A DNA stretch of 64,000 nucleotides, from positions 948,764 to 1,012,763 of the forward strand of contig NZ_JAAAFX010000009.1 in NCBI RefSeq assembly GCF_019352895.1. The letters are read 5' to 3'. Position numbers and translations under genes: made by a program. Positions within the stretch are counted from its first letter, which is position 1, and every line of letters begins with the position of its first letter. Positions 37,760-46,237 of the stretch are shown one piece after another. The notes under the pieces are model-generated. The model worked only from the letters and a program-made list of their open reading frames with translations, did no database searches and was not told the origin of the DNA. The DNA is from Variovorax boronicumulans (GTDB lineage Bacteria; Pseudomonadota; Gammaproteobacteria; Burkholderiales; Burkholderiaceae_C).

Positions 37760-38427
37760 GCGTCGATCCGTTCTGGCTGCACGCCGATCGCCGCCTGCTG
37801 CATCGCCATCCGCTCGAATGCCGCCGCCACGGGCGCGAAGGAACGTCGGTGATGCACGCAGGCGCCGTGAAGCTGCAAGGCGTCGAGATGGGCCCGCGTG
37901 CCGTAGCCCTTGTGGCCTGCGAAACCGTAATGCGGGTATTCGAGGTCGAGCTCCCGGCACAGCCGGTCGCGGTGCACCTTGGCCAGGATCGAGGCGGCGG
38001 AGATGGCCTTGACCCGCGAGTCGCCCTTGACGATGGCTTCGGCCAGCACGTCGAGCGTGGGCAGCCGGTTGCCGTCGACCAGCACCTTGACCGGCTTCAG
38101 GCGCAGGCCCTCGACCGCGCGGCGCATCGCCAGCATCGTGGCCTGCAGGATGTTATAGGTGTCGATCTCCTCGACGCTGGCCTGCGCCACCGAGCAGCAC
38201 AGCGCCCGGGCCAGGATCTGCTCGCAGAGGCGCTCGCGCTGCAGCGCCGTCAGCGTCTTGGAGTCGGCCAGGCCGGGGATCGGGCGGCGATCGTCGAGGA
38301 TGACGGCCGCAGCCACCACCGGGCCGGCCAGCGGGCCGCGGCCGGCCTCGTCCACGCCGGCCATCAGGCCGGGCGCATCCCAGACCAGGGCGGCCTGTTC
38401 AGCCTTCAAGAACTTTCTCGATCGCAT
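37756..38427 (-). CDS. rnhB: Ribonuclease HII
   Basis: A 223-residue enzyme that cuts the RNA strand in RNA-DNA hybrids and removes misincorporated ribonucleotides. The GVDEAGRGPLAGPVVAAAV motif holds the first acidic residues; LADSKTL, VKVLVDGNRLP and the VKAISAASILAKVHRDR segment follow. I use the ATG at 38425-38427, which overlaps the lpxB end by 29 bases. A TTG at 38407-38409 (LKAEQAALVW) is an alternative. lpxA-lpxB-rnhB-methyltransferase is the usual order. Confidence 0.94.
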   Translation of the reverse strand: MRSRKFLKAEQAALVWDAPGLMAGVDEAGRGPLAGPVVAAAVILDDRRPIPGLADSKTLTALQRERLCEQILARALCCSVAQASVEEIDTYNILQATMLAMRRAVEGLRLKPVKVLVDGNRLPTLDVLAEAIVKGDSRVKAISAASILAKVHRDRLCRELDLEYPHYGFAGHKGYGTRAHLDALQLHGACVHHRRSFAPVAAAFERMAMQQAAIGVQPERIDA

Positions 38428-39553
38428 CGGCGCAGAGTGTCGGAGTGTCGCGCAGCAAATCGGCGTGCAGCGCGGTGAAACGTTGTTGCAGGGCCTCGAC
38501 TTTGGCGGGGTCTTCCAGCCAGCGCAAGGTGGCGGCGGCCAGCGCCTCGGGCGTGGCCGCATCCTGCAGCAGCTCGGGCACGACGAATTCGCCGCACAGG
38601 ATGTTCGGCAGGCCCACCCAGGGCTGCAGCTGCTGGCGATGCATGAGGTGCCAGGAGACCCGGTTCATGTTGTAGGCGATCACCATCGGGCGCTTGAACA
38701 GCGCGGCCTCGAGCGTGGCGGTGCCGCTGGCGATCAGGGTCGCGTCGCAGGCGGCCAGCGCGGCATGCGACTGGCCATTGAGCAGGCTCACCCTGCCCTC
38801 CATGCCGCAGGCCTTGATCGCCGCCTCGACCTCGGCGCGCAGGCCGGGAATCGCCGGGCAGATGAACTGGATCTCGGGCCTCGACTTCGCCATCAGCGCG
38901 GCGGCCGCGAAGAAGCGCGACGCCAGGTAGCGCACCTCGGAGCGGCGACTGCCGGGCAGCAAGGCCACGACCGGCGCCGCGGGGTCCAGACCCAGGGCCG
39001 CACGCGCGGCGGCCCGATCGGGCTGCATCGGGATCACGTTGGCCAGCGGATGGCCGACGTAGCTGGCGGCCACGCCCTGCTCCGCCAGCAGGGCCGGCTC
39101 GAAGGGGAAGATGCACAGCACATGGTCGGCCGCCGCACGGATCTTCTCGATGCGGTCGGGCCGCCAGGCCCAGATCGAGGGGCAGACGAAATGCACGGTC
39201 TTGATGCCGCGCCCGCGCAGCCCGGCCTCGAGGTCGAGATTGAAATCCGGCGCATCGATGCCGATGAACAGCCCCGGCCACTCGCGCAGCAGGCGCGCCT
39301 TGAGCTGGCGACGGATGCCGGCGATCTCGGCGTAGTGACGCAGCACCTCGATGTAGCCGCGGACCGCCAGCTTTTCCTGCGGCCACCAGCTCTGGAAGCC
39401 GCGCGCCAGCATCTGCGGACCGCCGATGCCGACGATCTCGACCTCGGGCCAACGGGCCTGGAGACCGTCCATGAGCAGGCCGGCCAGCAGATCGCCCGAA
39501 GGCTCGCCGGCGACCATCGCGAAGCGTCGCGTCGCTGTTTGCTCTGCGCTCAT
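38399..39553 (-). CDS. lpxB: Lipid-A-disaccharide synthase
   Basis: A 384-residue GT-B glycosyltransferase that joins UDP-diacylglucosamine and lipid X. The N-terminus FAMVAGEPSGDLLAGLLMDG, WPEVEIVGIGG, FICPSIWAW-like HFVCPSIWAWRPDRIEKI and VVALLPGSRRSEVRYLA are family motifs. ATG at 39551-39553, seven bases after the lpxA stop. The longer in-frame ATG at 39601 would lie inside lpxA and adds an unconserved Ala/Ser-rich leader. Confidence 0.96.
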   Translation of the reverse strand: MSAEQTATRRFAMVAGEPSGDLLAGLLMDGLQARWPEVEIVGIGGPQMLARGFQSWWPQEKLAVRGYIEVLRHYAEIAGIRRQLKARLLREWPGLFIGIDAPDFNLDLEAGLRGRGIKTVHFVCPSIWAWRPDRIEKIRAAADHVLCIFPFEPALLAEQGVAASYVGHPLANVIPMQPDRAAARAALGLDPAAPVVALLPGSRRSEVRYLASRFFAAAALMAKSRPEIQFICPAIPGLRAEVEAAIKACGMEGRVSLLNGQSHAALAACDATLIASGTATLEAALFKRPMVIAYNMNRVSWHLMHRQQLQPWVGLPNILCGEFVVPELLQDAATPEALAAATLRWLEDPAKVEALQQRFTALHADLLRDTPTLCADAIEKVLEG

Positions 39554-39560
39554 GCGCGAA

Positions 39561-40349
39561 TCAGCGGGCGATGCCGCTGACGGAGCTGCCGAGGAAGCCA
39601 TCCATCAGCGCCACGTCGGCCGCGGCTCCAGGCACCTGGATCGCCAGCTCGGAGAGCGCAATGCGCGCCTCGTCCAGCGTTTTGCCTTGTCGATAGATCA
39701 GCTTGTGCATCTCGCGGATCGCGGTGATGCGTTCGGCCGAGAAGTCCCGCCGGCGCAGACCCACCAGGTTCACGCCACGCACCGCGAGCGGATTTCCGTC
39801 CACCACCATGAACGGGGGGACATCCTTTCCGATGTGGCTGGCAAAGCCGAGCATGGCGTGCGCGCCGATGCGCATGCGCTGCAGGATGCCGGTGAGCCCG
39901 CCCACCGTGGCCCAGTCGCCGATCACCACATGGCCCGCCAGCGTGGCATTGTTGGCCATGGTGATCTGGTTGCCGAGCTGGCAGTCGTGCGCGATGTGCA
40001 CGTAGGCCATGATCCAGTTGTCGTCGCCGATGCGCGTCACGCCCACATCCTGGGCCGTGCCCAGGTTGAAGGTGCAGAACTCGCGGATCGTGTTGCGGTC
40101 GCCGATCACCAGTTCGGTCGGCTCGCCGTCGTATTTCTTGTCCTGCGGCACCGCACCGAGCGACGCGAACTGGAAGATCCGGTTGTCGCGCCCGATGGTC
40201 GTGTGCCCTTCGATCACGCAATGCGGACCGACGCTCGAACCGGCACCGATGCGCACGTGCGGACCGATCACCGTGTAAGGCCCGATCGACACCGAGGAAT
40301 CGATTTCGGCCTTCGGATCGACGATGGCCGTCGGATGAACCTGCGTCAT
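39561..40349 (-). CDS. lpxA: UDP-N-acetylglucosamine O-acyltransferase
   Basis: A 262-residue left-handed beta-helix acyltransferase, the same length as E. coli LpxA. Hexapeptide repeats run from VHPTAIVDPKAEID to about residue 190; the catalytic histidine lies in YVHIAHDCQLGNQ. The C-terminal helices start after LVGLRRRDFSAERI. It performs the first step of lipid A synthesis. ATG at 40347-40349, 14 bp after the fabZ stop. Confidence 0.97.
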   Translation of the reverse strand: MTQVHPTAIVDPKAEIDSSVSIGPYTVIGPHVRIGAGSSVGPHCVIEGHTTIGRDNRIFQFASLGAVPQDKKYDGEPTELVIGDRNTIREFCTFNLGTAQDVGVTRIGDDNWIMAYVHIAHDCQLGNQITMANNATLAGHVVIGDWATVGGLTGILQRMRIGAHAMLGFASHIGKDVPPFMVVDGNPLAVRGVNLVGLRRRDFSAERITAIREMHKLIYRQGKTLDEARIALSELAIQVPGAAADVALMDGFLGSSVSGIAR

Positions 40350-40363
40350 TGCCCGCGAGAATT

Positions 40364-40810
40364 TCAGTTGATCTGGCGCATCGCGCACATGAGCGTGGCC
40401 TCGCAGGCCAGCTCGCTGCCCACCAGGGCACGGCCCTTGAACTTCGAGATGCCGGCCTTCATGCGATCGATCTCGACTTCCAGCGTCAGCTGGTCGCCCG
40501 GCTCCACCGGCCGCTTGAAGCGTGCACCGTCGATGGCCGCGAAGTAGTAGACCGTGTTGTCGTCGGGCACGATGTCCAGCGAGTGGAAGGACAGCAGCGC
40601 CGCGGCCTGCGCCATGGCTTCGAGCATCAGCACACCCGGCATCACCGGGCGGTGCGGGAAGTGGCCGTTGAAGAAGGGCTCGTTCATCGTGACATTCTTC
40701 AGCGCCGTGATGCGCTTGCCCTTCTCCATGGCCGTCACGCGGTCCACCAGCAGGAAGGGATAGCGGTGCGGCAGGAGCTTGAGAATCTGATGGATGTCGA
40801 GCGTCGTCAT
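40364..40810 (-). CDS. fabZ: (3R)-hydroxymyristoyl-ACP dehydratase
   Basis: A 148-residue hot-dog-fold dehydratase of fatty-acid synthesis. The active His50 and Glu64 lie in FFNGHFPHRPVMPGVLMLEA. PHRYPFLLVDRV near the start is typical. ATG at 40808-40810, eight bp after the lpxD stop. It competes with LpxA for the same hydroxyacyl-ACP, which explains its place in this cluster. Confidence 0.97.
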   Translation of the reverse strand: MTTLDIHQILKLLPHRYPFLLVDRVTAMEKGKRITALKNVTMNEPFFNGHFPHRPVMPGVLMLEAMAQAAALLSFHSLDIVPDDNTVYYFAAIDGARFKRPVEPGDQLTLEVEIDRMKAGISKFKGRALVGSELACEATLMCAMRQIN

Positions 40811-40817
40811 GTTTGTT

Positions 40818-41795
40818 CTATCGTTCAATTTCTTTTTTCTCAAGCGCCTTGAGCCGGTCCCGCAGGCCGTGCAGCTGCTTCAACGTGGCGGCATTCTTTT
40901 CCCAGCTGGCATTGTCGTCGATGGGAAACACGCCCGTGTAATGCCCCGGCTTGAGGATGGAACGCGTCACCAGCGACGCGGCCGAGATGTTCACGCCGTC
41001 GGCCAGGCGCAGGTGTCCCAGCACGATCGCGCCGCCGCCCACGGTGCAATGCGCACCGATGACGGCACTGCCCGCGACACCGACGCAACCCGCCATCGCG
41101 GTGTGCTTGCCGATGTGCACGTTGTGGCCGATCTGGATCAGGTTGTCGAGCTTCACGCCATCTTCGATGACCGTGTCTTCCAGCGCACCTCGGTCGATGC
41201 AGGTGTTGGCCCCGATCTCCACGTCGTCGCCGATGCGCACGGCGCCCAGCTGCTCGATCTTGACCCAGGCCCCCTGGTGCGGGGCGAAACCGAAGCCGTC
41301 GGCGCCGATCACCACGCCGGGATGCAGCAGGCAGCGCGCACCGATGTGGCAACCCTCGCTCACCGTCACGCGTGACTTGAGCACCGTGTCGGCGCCGATG
41401 CGGGCACCGCGTTCGATCACGCACAAGGCACCGATCTGCGCACTCGGATCCACCTCGGCCAGCGGATCGATGACCGCGCTGGGATGGATGCGCGCCACAT
41501 CCGCCGGGGCATGCGAGCGCTTCCAGAGCTGGGTCAGCCGTGCAAAGTACAGGTAGGGATCGTCCGAGACGATGAAGGCGCCGCGCGCCGCAGCCGCGTC
41601 GCGCATGGCCGGCGACACGATGACGCAGCCGGCCTGCGAAGCCGCCAGTTCCTTGCGGTACTTGGGGTGGCTCAGGAAACTCAGCGCGTCGGGCACGGCG
41701 CTCTGCAGCGGCGCAAGGCGCTCGATGGCCAGCTCGGGATCACCCTGGAGTTCTCCTCCGAGGGCATCGACAATGGCTCCGAGCCGCAACACCAC
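40818..41795 (-). CDS. lpxD: UDP-3-O-(3-hydroxyacyl)glucosamine N-acyltransferase
   Basis: A 325-residue beta-helix acyltransferase. An N-terminal UDP-binding domain (about 1-100, with ALSFLSHPKYRKELAAS) is followed by hexapeptide repeats and the catalytic histidine in NLIQIGHNVHIGKH. A C-terminal helix ends the protein. It adds the second hydroxyacyl chain in lipid A synthesis. The start is GTG at 41793-41795; a second GTG directly after it could also serve. Confidence 0.96.
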   Translation of the reverse strand: MVLRLGAIVDALGGELQGDPELAIERLAPLQSAVPDALSFLSHPKYRKELAASQAGCVIVSPAMRDAAAARGAFIVSDDPYLYFARLTQLWKRSHAPADVARIHPSAVIDPLAEVDPSAQIGALCVIERGARIGADTVLKSRVTVSEGCHIGARCLLHPGVVIGADGFGFAPHQGAWVKIEQLGAVRIGDDVEIGANTCIDRGALEDTVIEDGVKLDNLIQIGHNVHIGKHTAMAGCVGVAGSAVIGAHCTVGGGAIVLGHLRLADGVNISAASLVTRSILKPGHYTGVFPIDDNASWEKNAATLKQLHGLRDRLKALEKKEIER

Positions 41796-41807
41796 GCGCG
41801 GTGCGGC

Positions 41808-42353
41808 CTACTTCGCGCCCGCAGGCGCGGCGGCAGCAGCAGCGTTCAGCGCCTTGATCACCTTCTCGGTGATGTCGTGCTTGGGGTTGATGTAGATGGC
41901 TTCCTGCAGGATGGCGTCGTACTTCTCCGCCTCTGCGACCTGCTTGACCACACGGTTCGCGCGGTCGTAGACCTGCTGGAGCTCTTCGTTCTTGCGAGCG
42001 TTCAGATCTTCCTGGAATTCGCGGCGCTTGCGCTGGAATTCACGGTCCTGGTCGACCAGGGCCCGCTGGCGCGTGGCGCGCTGGCTCTCCGACAGCGTCG
42101 GCGCCTCGCGTTCGAACTTCTCCGAAGCGGCCTTCAGGGCTTCGCCCTGTGCGCCCAGATCACGTTCGCGCTTGAGGAACTCGGCTTCGAGCTTGGCTTG
42201 CGCGGCCTTGGCAGGCTGCGCTTCGCGCAGCACGCGGTCCGGGTTCACGAAACCGATGCGAAAGCCTTCCTGTACCTGCGCTTGCGCAGGTGCGGCAAAC
42301 AGGGCCATCAGCGGGAGCAGCAAGGCGCCGGCTGTGCGGTACGAATGGTTCAT
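41808..42353 (-). CDS. skp: OmpH/Skp family periplasmic chaperone
   Basis: A 181-residue protein with a signal peptide (ALLLPLMALFAAPAQA, cleavage near residue 26) followed by the OmpH domain (FRIGFVNPDRVLREAQPAKA) and a long charged coiled coil (about 50-140), the tentacle helices of Skp. It holds unfolded outer-membrane proteins for the BAM complex. The ATG shares its A with the end of the bamA stop (TGATG), so the two are coupled. Confidence 0.94.
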   Translation of the reverse strand: MNHSYRTAGALLLPLMALFAAPAQAQVQEGFRIGFVNPDRVLREAQPAKAAQAKLEAEFLKRERDLGAQGEALKAASEKFEREAPTLSESQRATRQRALVDQDREFQRKRREFQEDLNARKNEELQQVYDRANRVVKQVAEAEKYDAILQEAIYINPKHDITEKVIKALNAAAAAAPAGAK

Positions 42354-44743
42354 CAAAAAGCGGTACCGATCTGGAATTGGATGGTCTGCATTCTATCCTT
42401 GTAGATCGGATGCAGCGGGTCGGACAGGTCGTCCTCCTTCTGGGAGCGCACGGGCTTCGCATAGGCGATGCGCAACGGGCCCAGCGGCGAAATCCAGCTG
42501 ATGCCCAGGCCCACGGAGGCGCGCAAGCGCTTCTGCGAGGCCCACTGGAGATCGCTCTGCGTGGTGCGCTCGGTGAAGACGTTGCCGGCGTCGAAGAAGC
42601 CGTAGAGGCGCAGCGTGCGGTCGTTGCCCGCGCCGGGGAACGGCGTGCTCAGTTCGGCGTTGAAGATCGCCTTCTTCGTGCCGCCCAGGGCCGCCTCGGT
42701 GATGCCGTCGCGCGGACCCAGCGAGTTCTGCTCGAAGCCGCGGATCGAACCCAGGCCACCGGCGTAGAAGTTCTTGAAGATCGGATAGACCTTGTCGCCC
42801 ACGGCCTTGCCGTAGCCCACTTCACCGTTGATCGCCAGCGTGTACTGCTTGCTCAGCGGGAAATACTGCTGGTACTGGTAGCTCGACTTGATGTATTTCA
42901 GGTCGCCGCCCACGCCCCACTCCACGTTGGCGCGCTGCAGGCGGCCACGGGTCGGGACCAAGGCGCTGTCGCGGTCGTCGCGCGCCCAGCCGATGGTCAG
43001 CGGCAGGCCCCACTTGGTGTCTTCCCCGCAGCTGACGATGTTCGCCGCGCTGGTGGTGCACTGGAAGTAGTCGCGGTAGGCCTGCGGCGTGTACTGGGCC
43101 ACGTTCGAGCCCGGCTTGAAGTTGAAGCGCTCCAGGCCAGCACCGAAAAAGATGGTGTCGACTTCGCTGAACGGCACGCCGAACTTGATGTTGCCACCCT
43201 CGCTCACCAGCGAGTAATCGCCGTCGACCGTGTAGTACGGACGCGTGGTCTGATGGAACAGGCTGAAGGTGCGCGAGATGCCGTCGCTCGTGAAGTACGG
43301 GTCGGTGGCGGTCACCGAGATCGTGCGGTAGTACTTGCTGGTGTTGACCTGCAGGCCCAGGAAGTTGCCCGAACCGAACACGTTCTCCTGCGAGATGCCG
43401 AAGGTGAACGACACCTTCTCCGCGCTCGAGAAACCGGCGCCGAGTTGCAGCGAACCGGTCGGCTTTTCCGCGACGATGACCGTCAGGTCGACCTGGTCGG
43501 GCGAACCCGCCACTTCCTGGGTCTCGACGTTCACGTCGGTGAAGAAGCCCAGGCGGTCGACGCGGTCGCGCGACAGCTTGATCTTGTCGCCGTCGTACCA
43601 GGAGGCTTCGTACTGGCGGAACTCGCGGCGGATCACTTCGTCGCGCGTGCGGTTGTTGCCGCCGATGCTCACACGACGCACATAGACGCGCCGCGAAGGC
43701 TCGGCCTTGAGCGTGAGCGTCACGCGGTTGTTGGTGCGGTCGATCTCCGGCTGCGCCTCGACGCGCGCAAAGGCGTAGCCGAAGGTGCCGAAGTAGTCGG
43801 TGAAGGCCTTGGTGGTGTCCGTCAGCTGCTCGCCGTTGTACGGCTGGCCCGGTTTGATGGTCACCAGCGACTTGAACTCCTCTTCGCGGCCCAGGTAGTT
43901 GCCGTCGAGCTTGACGCCGGCCACCACGAACTTCTCGCCTTCGGTCACGTTCACCGTCACGGTCAGGTCCGAACGATCGGGCGAGATCGCGACCTGCGTC
44001 GAGTCGATGCGGAACTCGAGGTAGCCGCGCGTGAGGTAGTAGGAGCGCAGCGTCTCGAGGTCGGCGTTGAGCTTGGCGCGCGAGTACTGGTTGGACTTGG
44101 TGTACCAGCTCAGGTAGCCGCCGCTGTCCTGGTCGAACAGGCTCAGCAGCGTCGATTCGCTGAAGGCCTTGTTGCCGACCACGCGCACTTCGCGGATGCG
44201 CGCGGGTTCGCCCTCGGTCACGGTGAAGGTCAGGTTCACGCGGTTGCGCTCGATCGGCGTGACGGTGGTCACGACCTCGGCGTTGTAGAGGCTGCGGCTC
44301 ACGTACTGGCGCTTGAGCTCCTGCTCGGCGCGGTCGGTCAGGGCCTTGTCGTAGGGGCGGCCGTCGGCCAGACCCACCTCACGCAGCGCCTTCTGCAGCG
44401 CCGCCTTGTCGAATTCCTTGGTGCCGACGAAGTCGACGTCGGCCACGGTCGGCCGCTCCTCCACGATCACCACCAGCACGTTGCCGCTGACGTCGAGGCG
44501 CACGTCCTTGAAAAGGCCCAGTTCGAACAGCGCACGGATCGTGGCCGAGCCGCGTTCGTCGCTGTAGGTGTCGCCCACATGCAGCGGCATGGTGGCGAAC
44601 ACGGTGCCGGGCTCGACACGCTGCAGCCCTTCGATGCGGATGTCGCGCACCGCAAAAGGTTCGACGGCCTGGGCGGCGGAGCACGCCCAGGTGCAAGCCA
44701 TGACGGCGACGGCGCGCGTCAGGCGGGAATGGAGAAGGGACAT
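42353..44743 (-). CDS. bamA: Outer membrane protein assembly factor BamA
   Basis: A 796-residue Omp85 protein. Signal peptide (AVMACTWACSAAQA) then five POTRA domains, starting FAVRDIRIEGLQRVEPGTVF, to about residue 430, and a 16-stranded barrel. The barrel includes the GGLGSIRGFEQNSLGP lid-loop motif and ends with the outer-membrane signature IQFQIGTAF, a terminal aromatic residue. It inserts barrels into the outer membrane. ATG at 44741-44743. The usual rseP and dxr genes are not upstream; a 146-bp gap leads to a DUF1178 gene. Confidence 0.97.
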   Translation of the reverse strand: MSLLHSRLTRAVAVMACTWACSAAQAVEPFAVRDIRIEGLQRVEPGTVFATMPLHVGDTYSDERGSATIRALFELGLFKDVRLDVSGNVLVVIVEERPTVADVDFVGTKEFDKAALQKALREVGLADGRPYDKALTDRAEQELKRQYVSRSLYNAEVVTTVTPIERNRVNLTFTVTEGEPARIREVRVVGNKAFSESTLLSLFDQDSGGYLSWYTKSNQYSRAKLNADLETLRSYYLTRGYLEFRIDSTQVAISPDRSDLTVTVNVTEGEKFVVAGVKLDGNYLGREEEFKSLVTIKPGQPYNGEQLTDTTKAFTDYFGTFGYAFARVEAQPEIDRTNNRVTLTLKAEPSRRVYVRRVSIGGNNRTRDEVIRREFRQYEASWYDGDKIKLSRDRVDRLGFFTDVNVETQEVAGSPDQVDLTVIVAEKPTGSLQLGAGFSSAEKVSFTFGISQENVFGSGNFLGLQVNTSKYYRTISVTATDPYFTSDGISRTFSLFHQTTRPYYTVDGDYSLVSEGGNIKFGVPFSEVDTIFFGAGLERFNFKPGSNVAQYTPQAYRDYFQCTTSAANIVSCGEDTKWGLPLTIGWARDDRDSALVPTRGRLQRANVEWGVGGDLKYIKSSYQYQQYFPLSKQYTLAINGEVGYGKAVGDKVYPIFKNFYAGGLGSIRGFEQNSLGPRDGITEAALGGTKKAIFNAELSTPFPGAGNDRTLRLYGFFDAGNVFTERTTQSDLQWASQKRLRASVGLGISWISPLGPLRIAYAKPVRSQKEDDLSDPLHPIYKDRMQTIQFQIGTAF

Positions 44744-44889
44744 GCCCGCATGATCGGGAGCGACTGCGGAGAAATCTGGGAGAAGGCGCTTACGTTTGCG
44801 CCTCCGGCCCCCCGGCCTGCGCGACGGCCGATGTCAAGGCGATGCAGGCCGCGCGCACGAAACGGCGACGCTGCGCACACCTCCGACGC

Positions 44890-45318
44890 TCAGTGCGTGT
44901 TTTCCTTGAGCGCCGCAGGCACCGGCAGCGCCACGAAGGGGATGCCCTCCTCGCGCAACGCCTCGGCCTGCTCGGGCGAGGCCTGGCCGCGGATGCCGCG
45001 TTCCTCGGTCTCGCCGTAGTGCATCTTGCGGGCCTCGTCGGCAAAGCGCTCGCCGACGTCCTCTGTCTTGGCCATCACCTCGCGCATCGCGCGCATCCAG
45101 CGGGCTTCGGGGGAATCGACGGCCGGGGTCGCCGGGGCCGGCGCAGTGGCGCCGCTCAGGTTCAGGCGCGGTGCCGACAGCAGCTTGGTGATGGCGGTGT
45201 CGGAACAGATCGGGCACTCGACCAGGCCGGCCGCGAGTTGCGACTCGAAGGCTTCGCTGGACGCGAACCATCCTTCGAAGCCGTGGCCGTGTGCGCATTG
45301 CAGGTCGAGAACCTTCAT
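44890..45318 (-). CDS. DUF1178 family protein
   Basis: A 142-residue protein typical of DUF1178: the N-terminus KVLDLQCAHGHGFEGWFASS and the VECPICSDTAITKLLSAP segment with a CxxC pair, suggesting metal binding. The middle is Ala/Pro-rich, and the C-terminus EERGIRGQASPEQAEALREE is conserved in the family. Function unknown. ATG at 45316-45318, 22 bp after the NUDIX gene on the same strand, at the tail of the nuo operon. Confidence 0.9.
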   Translation of the reverse strand: MKVLDLQCAHGHGFEGWFASSEAFESQLAAGLVECPICSDTAITKLLSAPRLNLSGATAPAPATPAVDSPEARWMRAMREVMAKTEDVGERFADEARKMHYGETEERGIRGQASPEQAEALREEGIPFVALPVPAALKENTH

Positions 45319-45340
45319 GCGCGCATTATCGGCCGCAGTC

Positions 45341-45919
45341 TCAACTTGCCGCTGCGGACCAATCGAGCGTCCATGCGCCGGACAGGACGTTCTGCAGCCA
45401 GATCGCGCAGGTCAGTGTCTTGGCATCGGTCACGCTGCCGTCGCGGCAGCCGTCGAACAGTTCCTGCGGCGTGGCCGTGAACACGTCGACGAACTCGCCC
45501 TGGTCGAGCTGCCGCTCGCCCAGCACCAGGCCGCGCGCGAAGTAGATGTGGATGATCTCGGTCGAATAACCGACCGCCAGGTGCATCAGGCCGGCGCGGG
45601 CCCATTCGCGGGCGGTGTAGCCGGTTTCCTCGAGCAGCTCGCGCTGGCCGCAGACCAGGGGGTCTTCGCCGGCATCGAGCTTGCCCGCGGGAAATTCGGT
45701 CATGACCTGGCGCACCGGGTAGCGGTACTGGCGCTCCAGCACGATCCGGCCGTCGTCGAGCAGCGGCACCACCACGACCGCGCCGGGATGGATCACGTAC
45801 TCGCGCGTGGCGGTGTGTCCGTCGGGCAGGCGCACGGTGTCGCGCTTGGCGTGCAGGAAGTTGCCCTCGAACAGCGACTCGCTGGCGATGCCCTCTTCCC
45901 TCAGATGCGATTCATCCAT
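45341..45919 (-). CDS. NUDIX hydrolase, ADP-ribose pyrophosphatase type
   Basis: A 192-residue NUDIX enzyme. The complete Nudix box is GKLDAGEDPLVCGQRELLEE followed by TGY (about 99-121), matching G-x5-E-x7-R-E-x2-E-E-x-G. REYVIHPGAVVVVPLLDDGR and YRYPVRQVMTEFPAG upstream are typical of ADP-ribose pyrophosphatases. It may clear ADP-ribose or related NAD breakdown products. ATG at 45917-45919, three bases after the DUF2818 stop. Confidence 0.92.
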   Translation of the reverse strand: MDESHLREEGIASESLFEGNFLHAKRDTVRLPDGHTATREYVIHPGAVVVVPLLDDGRIVLERQYRYPVRQVMTEFPAGKLDAGEDPLVCGQRELLEETGYTAREWARAGLMHLAVGYSTEIIHIYFARGLVLGERQLDQGEFVDVFTATPQELFDGCRDGSVTDAKTLTCAIWLQNVLSGAWTLDWSAAAS

Positions 45920-45922
45920 GGC

Positions 45923-46231
45923 TCAGTTCCTGTGCTTGAGAAGGTAGCGCCAGGTGAAGCCCGGAAACGCCAGCACGATGAACAGCGAAGCCGTCACCGC
46001 ATAGAACTCCCAGCCTTGCGGGGCGATCTGTCCCACGCGGCGCTCGAACAGCAGGCCGATGCCACCGACGATGAAATAGAGCAGCACCAGCTCGGCCAGG
46101 CGCACCGCCAGCGACTTCTTCGCAGCGGCGCCCACCGGCACCAGGGCCATCAGCCGCTCATTGACGAAAGGCAGGTTGGCAGCCGCCAGTGCGAGCAGCA
46201 GCACCAGCCAGACCGAGGCGCTTTGCGACAC
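45923..46231 (-). CDS. DUF2818 membrane protein
   Basis: A 102-residue protein with three hydrophobic helices (about 6-24, 42-62, 77-95). It matches DUF2818, found next to nuoN in betaproteobacteria, for example FVNERLMALVPVGAAAKKSL and VGQIAPQGWEFYAV. Function unknown; a small accessory role for complex I is a guess from position. The start is GTG at 46229-46231, six bases after the nuoN stop. Confidence 0.88.
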   Translation of the reverse strand: MSQSASVWLVLLLALAAANLPFVNERLMALVPVGAAAKKSLAVRLAELVLLYFIVGGIGLLFERRVGQIAPQGWEFYAVTASLFIVLAFPGFTWRYLLKHRN

Positions 46232-46237
46232 GTCGGA

